The notes below the pieces were generated by a model. The model had not been told where the DNA came from and ran no database searches. It saw only the letters and a list, made by a program, of their open reading frames with translations. Of a stretch of DNA of 64,000 nucleotides, positions 1 to 9,082 are shown in pieces. How positions within the stretch are numbered: the first letter of the stretch is position 1; each line of letters opens with the position of its first letter. The DNA is from Acinetobacter wuhouensis (lineage in GTDB: Bacteria; Pseudomonadota; Gammaproteobacteria; Pseudomonadales; Moraxellaceae), in contig NZ_CP031716.1 in NCBI RefSeq assembly GCF_001696605.3, positions 1,798,001 through 1,862,000 on the forward strand. The letters are read 5' to 3'. The translations under genes and the position numbers were made by a program.

Positions 1-636
1 TTCATCACGAATTAATTCAATTTGTGGTTCAAACTCAGTCAATAATTCATCTCGAATGGTAATTAAATCAATTGGATCAGCCTCACCTTTCAGTAATTTA
101 CGCCAATCAGTTTTATCAGCCACTTGTGTACCGAACATGACCTCAAGTTGACCTGAAAGACGGCGTGAACCAACTTTCATGATCGGTAGAGCTTGGGTTG
201 CGCCTTGGTCTAGCCAACGTGTCGGCATTTGCCCTAAACGTGTGATTCCTACTTTTAAGGCACTTGAATTTGCCAAATAAACAATATGTGGTTGAAAACA
301 AACTTCTTGCGCAAAACTTTCTTCACGACATGTACCTAAATGATAATGACATGTTTCAGGTTTCATGATGCACATATCGCAAGAAGCCTTGGTTTTCATG
401 CATTTAAAGCAGTGACCTTGTGAATAAGATTTTGGGGTTTTAGCACCACACGATACACAATAAATATTCCCAGTTGCTTCAAGTTCAATTTCTTGCCCTA
501 AACTAAATGGAAGCTCGATTTCTGAACGATCTAAAATAAATTTATATTCAACATTTGCCTTATGTGTTTGCTGATCAGTTAAACTAAGGTCTCTAAGACC
601 TGCATGCATTTTATGGCAAATGCCTTGTAGTTCCAT
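1..636 (-). CDS. DUF2797 family protein (3' end cut by window edge)
   Basis: An open frame of 212 codons runs leftward from an ATG at 634-636 off the window edge, so the C-terminus is missing. The translation begins MELQGICHKMHAGLRDL and has a dense cysteine cluster at about residues 59-107 (CVSCG, CFKCM, CDMCIMKPETC, then GTC), which suggests bound zinc. The stretch PHIVYLANSSALKVGITR follows and resembles the core strand of a GIY-YIG-like nuclease fold. This combination is what I associate with DUF2797, a family without an assigned function. The gene diverges from the next one with only 32 bases between start codons, so both promoters must overlap or lie inside the neighbouring gene. Confidence 0.85.
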   Translation of the reverse strand, partial: MELQGICHKMHAGLRDLSLTDQQTHKANVEYKFILDRSEIELPFSLGQEIELEATGNIYCVSCGAKTPKSYSQGHCFKCMKTKASCDMCIMKPETCHYHLGTCREESFAQEVCFQPHIVYLANSSALKVGITRLGQMPTRWLDQGATQALPIMKVGSRRLSGQLEVMFGTQVADKTDWRKLLKGEADPIDLITIRDELLTEFEPQIELIRDE

Positions 637-668
637 GTTTAATTACTCACTCAAAAATAGGTGCAGTT

Positions 669-1139
669 ATGGCTGAGCAAAATGTCATCACTTCTATGCT
701 AGACGATTTATCGCAAGAACAGCCAATTCAAACTGCATTGTGTATTGGGCAAAATTTAGCGCAATACAATACAAATCATTCAATTCAATGGTTTCATTTT
801 AACGCATCTGAGCTTTTAAATCTGCCTTTTACTCAGCGATATGATTTGGGATTTGTGTTATTGGATACAGATGAAATGTCAAATGTATCAGAATCACAGA
901 AATCACAACTCCTAGTGAAACTGCGTGATTTATTTGCAAAACGAATAGTGGTGACATGCAAGCTTGATGATGAACAATTATTACGTGCATTGGGTTTTAC
1001 GCAATTGATTGATAAAACTTCGCATGAAAATGATTTTGCACTCTGGCAATTTAATATTTTGACTTATAAGCATGTGCCAGATTGGTTTAATTCTAAGTTT
1101 TGGGCAAACCCTGAAAACTGGAATAAATTCCGTTGGTAA
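669..1139 (+). CDS. DUF6231-like hypothetical protein
   Basis: A 156-residue soluble protein with no signal peptide or membrane segment. The middle part has a Rossmann-like rhythm: hydrophobic strands ending in YDLGFVLLDTDE (about residues 58-69) and RIVVTCKLDD (about 92-101). The C-terminus is rich in Trp and aromatic residues (HVPDWFNSKFWANPENW). The pattern recalls the DUF6231 family of Acinetobacter and Pseudomonas, which resembles a methyltransferase-like fold without an obvious cofactor motif. No function is known to me. It starts 32 bases from the divergent DUF2797 gene. The family name is from memory and moderately sure; the gene itself is secure. Confidence 0.7.
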   Translation: MAEQNVITSMLDDLSQEQPIQTALCIGQNLAQYNTNHSIQWFHFNASELLNLPFTQRYDLGFVLLDTDEMSNVSESQKSQLLVKLRDLFAKRIVVTCKLDDEQLLRALGFTQLIDKTSHENDFALWQFNILTYKHVPDWFNSKFWANPENWNKFRW

Positions 1140-1264
1140 TTTGATTTTCCTTGAGATAAAAATAACTTTTAACTTATTGCAAAATTTAACAATTTCAATT
1201 TGGTGAATATTCTAAAGCCAAGTATGCTGTACACGAGTCATAAAACTTAGAAAAGGGAATAACC

Positions 1265-1870
1265 ATGACCGATTTATCGAATATTGTAGAAATTTTAGCG
1301 AAACAAGCGCTTGGCGGACAACAACAATCACAAGGCGGGCTAGGTGGTGGCTTGGGTGGTGTTCTAGGTTCAGTACTTGGTGGTTTAGGCGGTGGGCAAC
1401 AACAATCCCAAGGCGGATTGGGTGGTGTGCTTGGATCGGTTCTTGGCGGATTAACGGGTGGTCAGCAACAACAAGCACCACAACAATCAAGTGGATTTAA
1501 TGGTTCATCATTACTGATCGCTGTTGTACCGTTGATTCTAGGTTGGATTCAGCAGAATGGTGGTTTGCAAGGTGCCTTGGCTAAATTGCAAGGTGCGGGT
1601 CTAGGTGGTCAGGTACAAAGTTGGGTGGATCCATCACAAGGGAATGGTGGTGTTGATGTTCAACAAATTCAAGGTTTATTCGGTGGTCAGCAAGTAGAGC
1701 AAGTTGCACAGCAAGCAAATGTACCGACCAATGAGGTTTATGGTGCAATTTCGACTGTATTGCCACAAATCATCGATTCTTTGACTCCGCAGGGTGATTC
1801 AACAGACCACAATGAAGCAAATGATGATATTCAAAATGTGATGAATTTGGTTTCAGGCTTTTTAAAGTAA
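1265..1870 (+). CDS. YidB-like (DUF937) Gly/Gln-repeat protein
   Basis: A 201-residue protein. Residues 17-70 are two imperfect copies of a unit beginning GGQQQSQGGLGG and continuing VLGSVLGGL, followed by a Gln-rich linker. The C-terminal half (about 78-201) has the DUF937/YidB features: a short hydrophobic helix (LLIAVVPLILGWIQ), GALAKLQGAGLGGQVQSWV, and a helical end containing VLPQIIDSLTPQG. Family members are small soluble proteins of unknown role, often with a repetitive N-terminus. The start is supported by AAGGGAATAACC just upstream of ATG. It appears monocistronic and is followed at once by a strong hairpin terminator. Confidence 0.85.
   Translation: MTDLSNIVEILAKQALGGQQQSQGGLGGGLGGVLGSVLGGLGGGQQQSQGGLGGVLGSVLGGLTGGQQQQAPQQSSGFNGSSLLIAVVPLILGWIQQNGGLQGALAKLQGAGLGGQVQSWVDPSQGNGGVDVQQIQGLFGGQQVEQVAQQANVPTNEVYGAISTVLPQIIDSLTPQGDSTDHNEANDDIQNVMNLVSGFLK
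1313..1474 (+). repeat. Imperfect in-frame tandem repeat in the YidB-like gene
   Basis: Two copies of a 22-26 codon unit encode GGQQQSQGGLGG followed by VLGSVLGGL and a glycine run. The first copy carries an extra GLGG, and a Gln run follows the second. Both copies keep the reading frame, so slippage by whole units would only change repeat length. Confidence 0.75.
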
Positions 1871-1893
1871 ATTCATTGTTCTAATGAATGCGT

Positions 1894-1920
1894 AAAAAGC
1901 CAATTTATATTGGCTTTTTT
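1894..1920 (+). terminator. Rho-independent terminator after the YidB-like gene
   Basis: AAAAAGCCAAT pairs perfectly with ATTGGCTTTTT around the loop TTAT, giving an 11-bp stem whose 3' arm is the T tract. It lies 24 bases past the stop codon. Confidence 0.85.
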
Positions 1921-1950
1921 ATTACTTATTTGTTCGTTTAAGACATTGAT

Positions 1951-2406
1951 ATGAAAATAATAAAAAACATTAAGTTAATAGTGATAAAACCTGCAAATGA
2001 TTATAGAGAAACCCTTTGTGAAGTTTATTTAGATGATGTTGCAACGCAGATTTATGTGCGGGGTGAGGTGTTAGAACAGGCTCTTTATGTAGCTGATAAT
2101 CGTTACTTATTATTTACAACGGATAACGTGATTTTTGAAGAAAGTTTAAATATTTATCTAATTGAAATCGGGCGTGGTGTTCTGGATAAGCTATGGGTGG
2201 GTGTACCTTATGAAACTGATAGCTATTCAGGTTGTGAGATCCTAGATGAATATTCACTTCGATTTAGCTTTATTTACAAGCGAGATTGGCAATTATTAAT
2301 TTATCAAAAACCTGCTTTTAGGGTTTCTTTTTATTCGTTTTTAGCATTTTTAACGACATTTCGTCTAAAGCGTTATTTAAGACTAAAGCAAATGCCAAAG
2401 TCTTAA
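1951..2406 (+). CDS. Hypothetical protein, 151 aa
   Basis: I do not recognise this protein. It has no signal peptide. The N-terminal two thirds are beta-rich with regularly spaced acidic and aromatic residues (YLDDVATQIYVRG, LYVADNRYLLFTTDN, LNIYLIEIGRGVLDKLWVG), which recalls a cytosolic beta-sandwich or propeller-like strand set. The C-terminus holds a short hydrophobic stretch (FRVSFYSFLAFLTTF) and a basic tail (RLKRYLRLKQ), which might bind a membrane face. It stands alone between the terminator of the previous gene and a convergent lipoprotein gene. No good ribosome site is visible, so the start is less certain than the frame. Confidence 0.6.
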   Translation: MKIIKNIKLIVIKPANDYRETLCEVYLDDVATQIYVRGEVLEQALYVADNRYLLFTTDNVIFEESLNIYLIEIGRGVLDKLWVGVPYETDSYSGCEILDEYSLRFSFIYKRDWQLLIYQKPAFRVSFYSFLAFLTTFRLKRYLRLKQMPKS

Positions 2407-2455
2407 AAAATATCATAAATCACAGTAAATATGCTTATATCATTTTGATCTTGAT

Positions 2456-3166
2456 TTAAGGATCATCTCCAATCGCTTCACTAGATTTGACGTCGCCATT
2501 AGCTTTTGTGCGGACAAATTTGATTTGACCAAAACCTTGCGCATACCATTCATCAAGTGTTTCGTCTTCGAGCTGAGATTTAAAATGACAAGCCTGATTA
2601 AACTCTAAAGTATTGTTATTATTATCAATGAATTTTAGATCTTCGAAACCAACAAATTGAACTTCAATCGTTTTATTATTCTCAGTTTTATCATTTTCAT
2701 CAGTTTGTGATTGGATGACAGCATTATAAGTCATGGGAAACTTTTGTTGAGGTTTCATGTTAGATGGAAAAGTAGGTAATGGAGCTTGGAAAGTAGTTTT
2801 TACCAGAACTTCATTCGGGTTTGAACCTAATGCAGCAATGCCGTAATCTAAATTTGCCAACATAGTACGACCAGTGAGATCATAAATATAATCTGTGCGA
2901 ATACCATTTCCAGTTTTAATCACCGCAATGGCTTTCTGATTGTTAAATTCAGTCGATTCAATTTTTATATTGAAATCATCATTATTGAGTGTAAATTCAA
3001 AGCTAGGTTCTAATTGAAAGCAGTCATCCGAATTCAGCTTTTGATTTTTTTTAATGCTATTTACTTTTTGTTGTTGTTCAAGCTGTATGCTGTCATGTGG
3101 TTCATTTTTAGAACAAGCCACACTGAATATGGATAATATGCTTAATACAGCAACAGTCTTTTTCAT
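2456..3166 (-). CDS. Putative lipoprotein, 236 aa
   Basis: The N-terminus MKKTVAVLSILSIFSVACSKNEP is a classic lipoprotein signal with the lipobox SVAC, so the mature protein would begin at Cys18 and be lipid-anchored in the envelope. An AGGA ribosome site precedes the ATG. The rest is a hydrophilic, beta-rich periplasmic domain with two further Cys (DCFQLEP near residue 50 and QACHFK near 192) that could form a disulfide. Residues 168-179 (IEVQFVGFEDLK) look like a core strand. I know no function. It lies downstream of ntrC on the same strand, but a strong terminator separates the two. Confidence 0.75.
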   Translation of the reverse strand: MKKTVAVLSILSIFSVACSKNEPHDSIQLEQQQKVNSIKKNQKLNSDDCFQLEPSFEFTLNNDDFNIKIESTEFNNQKAIAVIKTGNGIRTDYIYDLTGRTMLANLDYGIAALGSNPNEVLVKTTFQAPLPTFPSNMKPQQKFPMTYNAVIQSQTDENDKTENNKTIEVQFVGFEDLKFIDNNNNTLEFNQACHFKSQLEDETLDEWYAQGFGQIKFVRTKANGDVKSSEAIGDDP

Positions 3167-3225
3167 TTTAATCCTAGATGATCAAGGTTAAATTTAACGT
3201 GGCTATTCTTTACTATGCTTAAAGA

Positions 3226-3257
3226 AAAAACAACCATATTCTTTGAGAATATGGTTG
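3226..3257 (-). terminator. Terminator of ntrBC
   Basis: CAACCATATTCT (3231-3242) pairs perfectly with AGAATATGGTTG (3246-3257) around a 3-base loop. Read on the minus strand it is followed by TTTTTTCTTT, 42 bases past the ntrC stop. Confidence 0.85.
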
Positions 3258-3298
3258 GAGTAAACTATTATTTTTTATAGATTTAAGTGCTTTGAATA

Positions 3299-4780
3299 TT
3301 ATTCTGTAAGAATAGACTTATCTTCTTCCTCATCGTCTTCAACAGAGTCCATACCTAACTCTTTGAGTTTGCGTGTTAAAGTATTGCGCCCCCAACCAAG
3401 TAGTTCGGCAGCATGACGTTTACGACCACGTGTTTGTTGTAAGGCAGCATTAATGAGTGTGCGCTCAAACATTGGTGTGGCAATGTCTAGGATTTTCATC
3501 TCACCATTTTTAAGCTTTTGAATCGCCCATTGTCCCAATAACTCATCCCAATGGTGTAAGGCGATACGATCCACTCCAGACTGCGCATGAACAGTAGCAT
3601 CTGATTTAATTGGAATTTGTTTTAACTCAGAAGGCAAGTCTTCAGGATAAACTTCACGACCCGTGATCATGACGGTTAGCCAACGGCAAGTATTTTCTAG
3701 CTGACGCACATTACCAGGCCAAGGCAGTTTTTGAATATATTCTTGGGTTTCTGGACGTAAAATTTTAGGGCTGACACCAAGTTCTTTGCCTGCACGAGCA
3801 AGAAAGTGTTGTGCTAACATTGGTATATCTTCAGCGCGATGCGCAAGTTTTGGAATATGAATGCGAATTACGTTCAGGCGATGATATAAATCTTCACGGA
3901 AACGTCCATCATGCACCAATTTTTCCAAATCTTGATGTGTTGCAGCGACAATACGAACATCTACACGAACAGGAATATGACCACCAACACGGTAAAACTC
4001 ACCATCTGCTAAAACACGAAGTAGGCGAGTTTGTGTTTCAAACGGCATATCGCCAATTTCATCAAGAAAAAGTGTTCCGCCATTGGCTTGTTCAAAACGA
4101 CCTTGACGTTGTGTGTTTGCACCCGTAAAAGCCCCTTTTTCATGACCAAATAATTCAGTTTCGATCAAATCTTTTGGAATTGCCGCCATATTGAGTGCAA
4201 TAAAAGGCTTGCTGCTACGTGGTGAATGGCGATGCAGGGCATGTGCAACCAGTTCCTTACCAGTACCAGATTCACCGTTAATCAATACGGTAATATGAGA
4301 CTGCGATAAGCGACCAATTGCACGGAACACTTCCTGCATTGCAGGAGATTCACCGATAATTTCAGTCGATTGAATCGGTGCAGCTTTGGCAGATTCTTGT
4401 TGTTGTAACTTGTTAATATGTAAAATGGCGCGATTCACCAAAGCCAAAGCTTCATCAATATCGAATGGTTTTGGTAGGTATTCAAAAGCACCAGTTTGAT
4501 AGCTTGAAACGGCTGATTCTAAATCTGAATGTGCAGTCATGATGATGACAGGTAAGTCTGGATAGTTGCTTTTGACTTTGCCTAAGAAAGTCAGTCCATC
4601 AATACCTGGCATACGAATATCAGTCAGGATCACATCTGGTGCATCATGTGGAAGTTGGTCTAAAGCAGACTGAGCTTCTTCAAAACTGGTAACATCAAAA
4701 CCTTCTTCTTTAAATGTTTTTTCTAAGACCCAACGCATAGCGCGGTCATCATCAATTACCCAGATTTTATTATGCGACAT
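3299..4780 (-). CDS. ntrC: Nitrogen regulation response regulator NtrC (sigma-54 activator)
   Basis: I start the protein at the ATG 4778-4780 ([12 protein letters not shown], 493 aa), because the longer frame only adds 21 residues that lie within the ntrB end. Domains: a receiver (about 1-125) with the acidic pocket DDD and phosphoacceptor Asp in [11 protein letters not shown]; a sigma-54 AAA+ domain (about 140-385) with Walker A GESGTGKE, the sigma-54-contacting GAFTGA loop, and Walker [13 protein letters not shown]; and a C-terminal Fis-type helix-turn-helix ending [22 protein letters not shown]. NtrC activates nitrogen-assimilation promoters when phosphorylated by NtrB. Its start overlaps the ntrB stop by 11 bases, which implies translational coupling. 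Confidence 0.95.
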   Translation of the reverse strand: MSHNKIWVIDDDRAMRWVLEKTFKEEGFDVTSFEEAQSALDQLPHDAPDVILTDIRMPGIDGLTFLGKVKSNYPDLPVIIMTAHSDLESAVSSYQTGAFEYLPKPFDIDEALALVNRAILHINKLQQQESAKAAPIQSTEIIGESPAMQEVFRAIGRLSQSHITVLINGESGTGKELVAHALHRHSPRSSKPFIALNMAAIPKDLIETELFGHEKGAFTGANTQRQGRFEQANGGTLFLDEIGDMPFETQTRLLRVLADGEFYRVGGHIPVRVDVRIVAATHQDLEKLVHDGRFREDLYHRLNVIRIHIPKLAHRAEDIPMLAQHFLARAGKELGVSPKILRPETQEYIQKLPWPGNVRQLENTCRWLTVMITGREVYPEDLPSELKQIPIKSDATVHAQSGVDRIALHHWDELLGQWAIQKLKNGEMKILDIATPMFERTLINAALQQTRGRKRHAAELLGWGRNTLTRKLKELGMDSVEDDEEEDKSILTE

Positions 4781-5876
4781 GGTGAGTCTCCCAAGGTAAA
4801 TATAAGCTAAATACTGTTTTTCCTGGAATTGATTGGCATTCAATCATTCCGTTATGTTGATGCATGATATTTTGTGCGATGCTTAATCCAAGACCAGTCC
4901 CTTTGGCACGACCTGTAACCAAAGGGTAGAACACGGATTCTAAAATTTCTTCAGGGACACCAGGTCCATTGTCTTGAATGTCGATACGAATCGCAGACTT
5001 ATTTAAGACACCATTAATTGTGACGAGGCGTTGAATACGTGTGCGTAAGGTGAGTTCAGGTTGATGGTCTACGAAAAACTCTCGATTTTCTGTCATGGCT
5101 TGAACAGCATTCACGCTGATATTTAACATGACTTGAATCAGTTGATCACGATCAGCCTTAACATCAGGCAATGACAGATCATAATCACGGGTAATTTTAA
5201 TTTTCTTTTTGGTTTGATTGACAATCAGTGAGCGCACACGTTCTAAAGGTTCGTGGACATTGACAGGTTCATAACTTGGCAGTTGTCGTGAACCGAGCAT
5301 GGTGTCTGCAAGATTTCGTAAACGATCCACTTCGCTGATGATAATGTCGGTAAATTCAGCATATTGTGGATCATTTAAGCTGCGAGCAAGAAGTTGAGTT
5401 GCACCACGGATACCGCCTAAAGGATTTTTAATTTCATGTGCAACACCGCGAATCAACTGACGTGCAACTTGGTGTTGTTGAATTAAGTTTTCTTCTTTGG
5501 AAATTTTTAACATGCGATCGATTGGATTGAGTTCAATCAATAGCAGTGGGTGATAAGGTCGTCCAGTATTGAGTTGTGAAACTGAGTAATCGACATGCAT
5601 ATCTCTAAAGTTTACATTGATGATAGCTTCACGGCGGGTGTAGGCTTGCCCTGTTTTCATGCTATTGGTGAGTGCTTCCAAAGTATTAAAGCTATCATTG
5701 GGTGCGTGCAGTAAATTGATTACGGGTTGACCAGCAGCACGTAAGAGGCTGATATCAAACAATGCTTCACATGATGAATTTAGATAAAAAATATTTAAGT
5801 TACAATCGACCAAAAGGATTGCTGTGGTTAAATTATCCACAAGTAGTCGGTAGTCAATTATTGGGTATTGATCCAT
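4770..5876 (-). CDS. ntrB: Nitrogen regulation sensor histidine kinase NtrB (GlnL)
   Basis: A 368-residue soluble kinase. An N-terminal PAS domain (about 8-120) is followed by a dimerisation/phosphoacceptor H-box, AHEIKNPLGGIRGA (His about 147), and a GHKL ATPase with an N-box around LNISVNAVQAMTEN, G1 in DIQDNGPGVPEE and G2 in GRAKGTGLGLSIAQNI. There are no membrane segments, as expected of NtrB, which senses nitrogen through protein PII. It phosphorylates and dephosphorylates NtrC, encoded immediately downstream with an 11-base overlap. glnA is not adjacent here, unlike in enteric bacteria. Confidence 0.95.
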   Translation of the reverse strand: MDQYPIIDYRLLVDNLTTAILLVDCNLNIFYLNSSCEALFDISLLRAAGQPVINLLHAPNDSFNTLEALTNSMKTGQAYTRREAIINVNFRDMHVDYSVSQLNTGRPYHPLLLIELNPIDRMLKISKEENLIQQHQVARQLIRGVAHEIKNPLGGIRGATQLLARSLNDPQYAEFTDIIISEVDRLRNLADTMLGSRQLPSYEPVNVHEPLERVRSLIVNQTKKKIKITRDYDLSLPDVKADRDQLIQVMLNISVNAVQAMTENREFFVDHQPELTLRTRIQRLVTINGVLNKSAIRIDIQDNGPGVPEEILESVFYPLVTGRAKGTGLGLSIAQNIMHQHNGMIECQSIPGKTVFSLYLPWETHHVA

Positions 5877-6238
5877 TAGCAGAACGTTCCTGTCTTAAAA
5901 TAGCGCAATGGCATCTGCACCTCAATTTTCATTCCTGTATTTTGGAATGCACATTTATTCAATATCGTGCGCTTATAAAGCAAAATACACGCCAACTTTT
6001 ATAAATTGCGCAATTTTCTTACACGACATATAAAAAATGCGCATAAATCGCGCTTAGTTAAAGATTTAACTTCGAGGGATATACTACGCTATGATTATAG
6101 TGTTCCAAAATGGTGCATTGTAAGAAATTAATATTCGACTTGGTTTTATTTTGGTGCAATGGATAAAGAGTACCTTTTTTACCTATTTTTATCTCTAGAA
6201 AAGTCATACAATACGCGGAATATAGTGGAGCGTAATTC
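5877..6238. other. Divergent control region between ntrB and rimO
   Basis: This 362-base stretch holds no convincing gene. A 64-codon leftward frame at 6058-6252 overlaps the rimO start and lacks a family signature or ribosome site. I see several TGGTGC-type half sites resembling NtrC binding sites (see the separate entry) and an inverted pair ATTCC/GGAAT at 5931-5948. No sigma-54 -24/-12 element was found. Confidence 0.5.
6101..6159. promoter_or_regulatory. Two NtrC-like sites upstream of rimO / ntrB (tentative)
   Basis: TGTTCCAAAATGGTGCA (6101-6117) and TTTTATTTTGGTGCAA (6144-6159) each keep the right half of the enteric NtrC consensus TGCACC-N5-GGTGCA. The left halves are weak. Their TGGTGC cores are 41 bases apart, close to four helical turns. 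A reverse-facing TGCACC lies at 5916-5921. These are consensus matches only. Confidence 0.3.
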
Positions 6239-7582
6239 ATGAAGTCCCCCAAAGTCGGTTTTGTATCTTTAGGTTGTCCTAAGGCATTGGTAGATTCTGA
6301 ACGAATTTTAACTCAGTTAAAGACTGAGGGTTATGATGTAGCATCGGATTATGATGGTGCTGATCTTGTCGTTGTAAATACATGTGGATTCATTGAATCT
6401 GCAGTACAGGAGTCACTCGACGCCATTGGCGAAGCAATGAGTGCAAATGGCCGTGTTATTGTGACTGGCTGTTTAGGTAAAGATGAAGATAAAATTCGCC
6501 AAATGCATCCAAATGTTTTAAAAGTAACAGGTGCAGCAGCATACCAAGAAGTGATGGAAGCGGTACATGAGTACGTTCCAGAACCACCGAAACACAATCC
6601 TTTTATTGACCTTGTTCCTGAACAAGGTATTCGTTTGACCCCAAAACATTATGCATATTTAAAAATATCAGAAGGTTGTAACCACCGTTGCACATTCTGC
6701 ATTATTCCAAGCATGCGTGGTGATCTTGTTTCTCGTCCAGTAGGTTCTGTACTCAATGAAGCTCAGGCGCTAAAGAAAGCGGGCGTAAAAGAAGTTTTAG
6801 TCATTTCCCAAGATACTTCAGCTTATGGTGTAGACACCAAATATAAGTTGGATTTTTGGAATGGTCAGCCTGTAAAAACTAAATTCTATGACATGTGTGA
6901 AGCACTCGGTCAGCTTGGAATTTGGGTGCGTTTGCATTATGTCTATCCGTATCCACATGTGGATGCTGTGATTGATTTAATGGCACAAGGCAAAATTCTT
7001 CCTTATTTGGATATTCCTTTTCAACACGCCAGTCCGCGCATCTTAAAGTTGATGAAGCGACCAGCTCACAGTGAAAATACATTGGAACGTCTAAAATTAT
7101 GGCGTGAAAAATGCCCAGAATTGGTCATTCGTTCAACATTTGTTGTCGGTTTTCCTGGTGAAACTGAAGAAGATTTCCAAATGTTGTTGGATTGGTTGCA
7201 AGAAGCCAAACTTGATCGTGTGGGTTGCTTTACTTATTCACCTGTAGAAGGTGCGACAGCAAACGATCTTCCAGATCATGTGCCTGAAGAGATTAAACAA
7301 CAGCGCTATGAGCGGTTTATGGAAGTTCAACAAGCGATTTCAGCTGAGAAACTTCAAAGTCGAATTGGTCAAACCATGACAGTATTAGTTGATGACTTGG
7401 AGGAAGAATTCCCTGTTGCTGTAGCGCGTTCTTATGCAGATGCACCTGAAATTGATGGTAATGTCTTTGTTGAAGATATTGATAAATCAGTGATTAAAGC
7501 AGGTGATTTATTAGAAGTCGAAATTACCGATGCAGATGAATACGATTTATTTGCAAAGTTAATCAAGATCAAATCAGCTTAA
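6239..7582 (+). CDS. rimO: Ribosomal protein S12 methylthiotransferase RimO
   Basis: A 447-residue radical-SAM enzyme that adds a methylthio group to the conserved Asp of ribosomal protein S12. The N-terminal UPF0004 domain (about 5-120) opens with [17 protein letters not shown], whose Cys is one of three ligands of the auxiliary 4Fe-4S cluster (others in VVNTCGF and VTGCLGKDE). The radical-SAM barrel carries [10 protein letters not shown], the CxxxCxxC triad that binds the SAM cluster. The C-terminal TRAM domain (about 375-440) ends [10 protein letters not shown]. Length and motifs are typical. A GGAGCG sequence precedes the ATG. Confidence 0.95.
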   Translation: MKSPKVGFVSLGCPKALVDSERILTQLKTEGYDVASDYDGADLVVVNTCGFIESAVQESLDAIGEAMSANGRVIVTGCLGKDEDKIRQMHPNVLKVTGAAAYQEVMEAVHEYVPEPPKHNPFIDLVPEQGIRLTPKHYAYLKISEGCNHRCTFCIIPSMRGDLVSRPVGSVLNEAQALKKAGVKEVLVISQDTSAYGVDTKYKLDFWNGQPVKTKFYDMCEALGQLGIWVRLHYVYPYPHVDAVIDLMAQGKILPYLDIPFQHASPRILKLMKRPAHSENTLERLKLWREKCPELVIRSTFVVGFPGETEEDFQMLLDWLQEAKLDRVGCFTYSPVEGATANDLPDHVPEEIKQQRYERFMEVQQAISAEKLQSRIGQTMTVLVDDLEEEFPVAVARSYADAPEIDGNVFVEDIDKSVIKAGDLLEVEITDADEYDLFAKLIKIKSA

Positions 7583-7669
7583 ATGCATTACGTTTAGATT
7601 CAAGATTGAATGATCTAAAGATAAATAAAATTTTAAATAAATTGTAGATATGAGTATTGGAGTTTTGTG

Positions 7670-8398
7670 ATGTTAGATTCTAAAAAGCCACGTTATGAGC
7701 GCATTTTGCTGAAACTTTCAGGTGAGGCGCTTGCAGGAAATAAAGACATGGGGATTGATGCTCCAGTCTTAGATCAAATGTCATTATCAATTGCGCATTT
7801 GGTCGGTTTAGGTGTGCAAGTTGGTATCGTCGTGGGCGGTGGTAACTTATATCGTGGTAGCCAGTTGCAAAAAGATGGTCTGGTTGGTCGTGTAACAGGT
7901 GACCAAATGGGTATGTTGGCAACTGTAATGAATGGTTTGGCATTACGTGATGCATTGGTGCGTCGTAATATCAAAACACGTTTAATGTCAGCGCTTCCGA
8001 TCGGTGCTGTGGTTGAATCATATTCAAGCCGTGATGCAATTCGTCATTTAACTCAAGGCGAAGTGTGTGTATTTGTAGCGGGTACAGGTAATCCATTCTT
8101 TACGACAGATACAGCTGCATGTTTACGTGGTATTGAAATCGAAGCAGACCTTATTTTAAAAGCAACTAAAGTTGATGGTGTCTACAATAAAGACCCAAGC
8201 AAATATGATGATGCTGTAAAATACGATACTTTAAGTTTCGATCAAGTTTTAGATGAGAAACTGGGTGTTATGGATTTAACTGCAATTTGCTTATGTCGTG
8301 ACCACAATGTGCCATTGCAAGTTTTTGATATGAACAAGTCTGGTGCTTTGCTTTCTGTGGTTATGGGGGAAAAAGAGGGTACTCACGTTACCAATTAA
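7670..8398 (+). CDS. pyrH: UMP kinase
   Basis: Amino-acid-kinase-fold enzyme phosphorylating UMP to UDP for pyrimidine nucleotide, and hence UDP-sugar, synthesis. I take the ATG at 7670 as the start, with TTGGAG a few bases upstream; the GTG just before it adds one residue. Motifs: KLSGEALAG at the N-terminus (phosphate-binding), [40 protein letters not shown] (UMP/ATP region) and [12 protein letters not shown]. The roughly 242-residue length is normal. It heads the row of envelope and translation genes through lpxA; rpsB-tsf, its usual upstream partners, are not present. Confidence 0.95.
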   Translation: MLDSKKPRYERILLKLSGEALAGNKDMGIDAPVLDQMSLSIAHLVGLGVQVGIVVGGGNLYRGSQLQKDGLVGRVTGDQMGMLATVMNGLALRDALVRRNIKTRLMSALPIGAVVESYSSRDAIRHLTQGEVCVFVAGTGNPFFTTDTAACLRGIEIEADLILKATKVDGVYNKDPSKYDDAVKYDTLSFDQVLDEKLGVMDLTAICLCRDHNVPLQVFDMNKSGALLSVVMGEKEGTHVTN

Positions 8399-8519
8399 TC
8401 ATTTGAATGAAAGTTATTTTAACTAAGATCATTTGAATTAATGACGTGGGCTATAAAGCTCTTTATACTACTGCAATTTTACGTTATACACATTTAGATA
8501 AATAAGTAAGGAAGATCAT

Positions 8520-9074
8520 ATGATTAACGATCTTAAAAAAGACGCTGAAGACCGTATGAATAAATCACTCGAGTCTTTGGATCATGGTTTTGCAAAGGTT
8601 CGTACAGGTCGTGCGCATCCATCAATCCTTAACGGTGTTATGGTTCCTTACTATGGTTCTGACGTACCATTAAACCAAGTTGCAAACGTAGGCGTTGAAG
8701 ATTCACGTACTTTATTGGTTCAACCTTTTGAACGTAATATGGTGAGTGCAATTGATAAAGCCATTCGTGAGTCTGACTTAGGTTTGAACCCAATCACTGC
8801 TGATGCGATTCGTGTGCCGATGGCAGCTTTGACTGAAGAAACACGTAAAGACATGCAGAAAGTTGCACGTACTGAAGCTGAAAATGCCAAAGTTGCGATC
8901 CGTAATATTCGCCGTGATGTTTTGGGCGATATTAAGGCGTTATTGAAAGAAAAAGAAATTTCTGAAGATGATGAGCGTCGTGCAGGTGATGATATTCAAA
9001 AAATTACTGACAAATTTGTTGCTGAAGTTGAAAAACGTTTAGCTGCTAAAGAAGCTGAATTGATGAAGGTCTAA
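8520..9074 (+). CDS. frr: Ribosome recycling factor
   Basis: A 184-residue protein that acts with EF-G to split post-termination ribosomes. It starts [20 protein letters not shown] and has the family hallmarks [12 protein letters not shown], the domain II stretch [22 protein letters not shown], and the long helix [23 protein letters not shown] that forms the tRNA-like three-helix bundle. It follows pyrH after 121 bases containing a small palindrome (8452-8467), and precedes uppS by 8 bases. An AAGGAAGATC ribosome site lies just upstream. Confidence 0.96.
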   Translation: MINDLKKDAEDRMNKSLESLDHGFAKVRTGRAHPSILNGVMVPYYGSDVPLNQVANVGVEDSRTLLVQPFERNMVSAIDKAIRESDLGLNPITADAIRVPMAALTEETRKDMQKVARTEAENAKVAIRNIRRDVLGDIKALLKEKEISEDDERRAGDDIQKITDKFVAEVEKRLAAKEAELMKV

Positions 9075-9082
9075 GATTTCTG

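Noticed and set aside
1212..1490. Leftward frame opposite the YidB-like gene.
   Set aside because: It is a His/Val/Leu-rich antisense reading of the Gly/Gln repeat, a compositional artefact.
6058..6252. A 64-codon leftward frame overlapping the rimO start.
   Set aside because: No family signature, no ribosome site, and it crosses the conserved start of rimO; better explained as noncoding control DNA.
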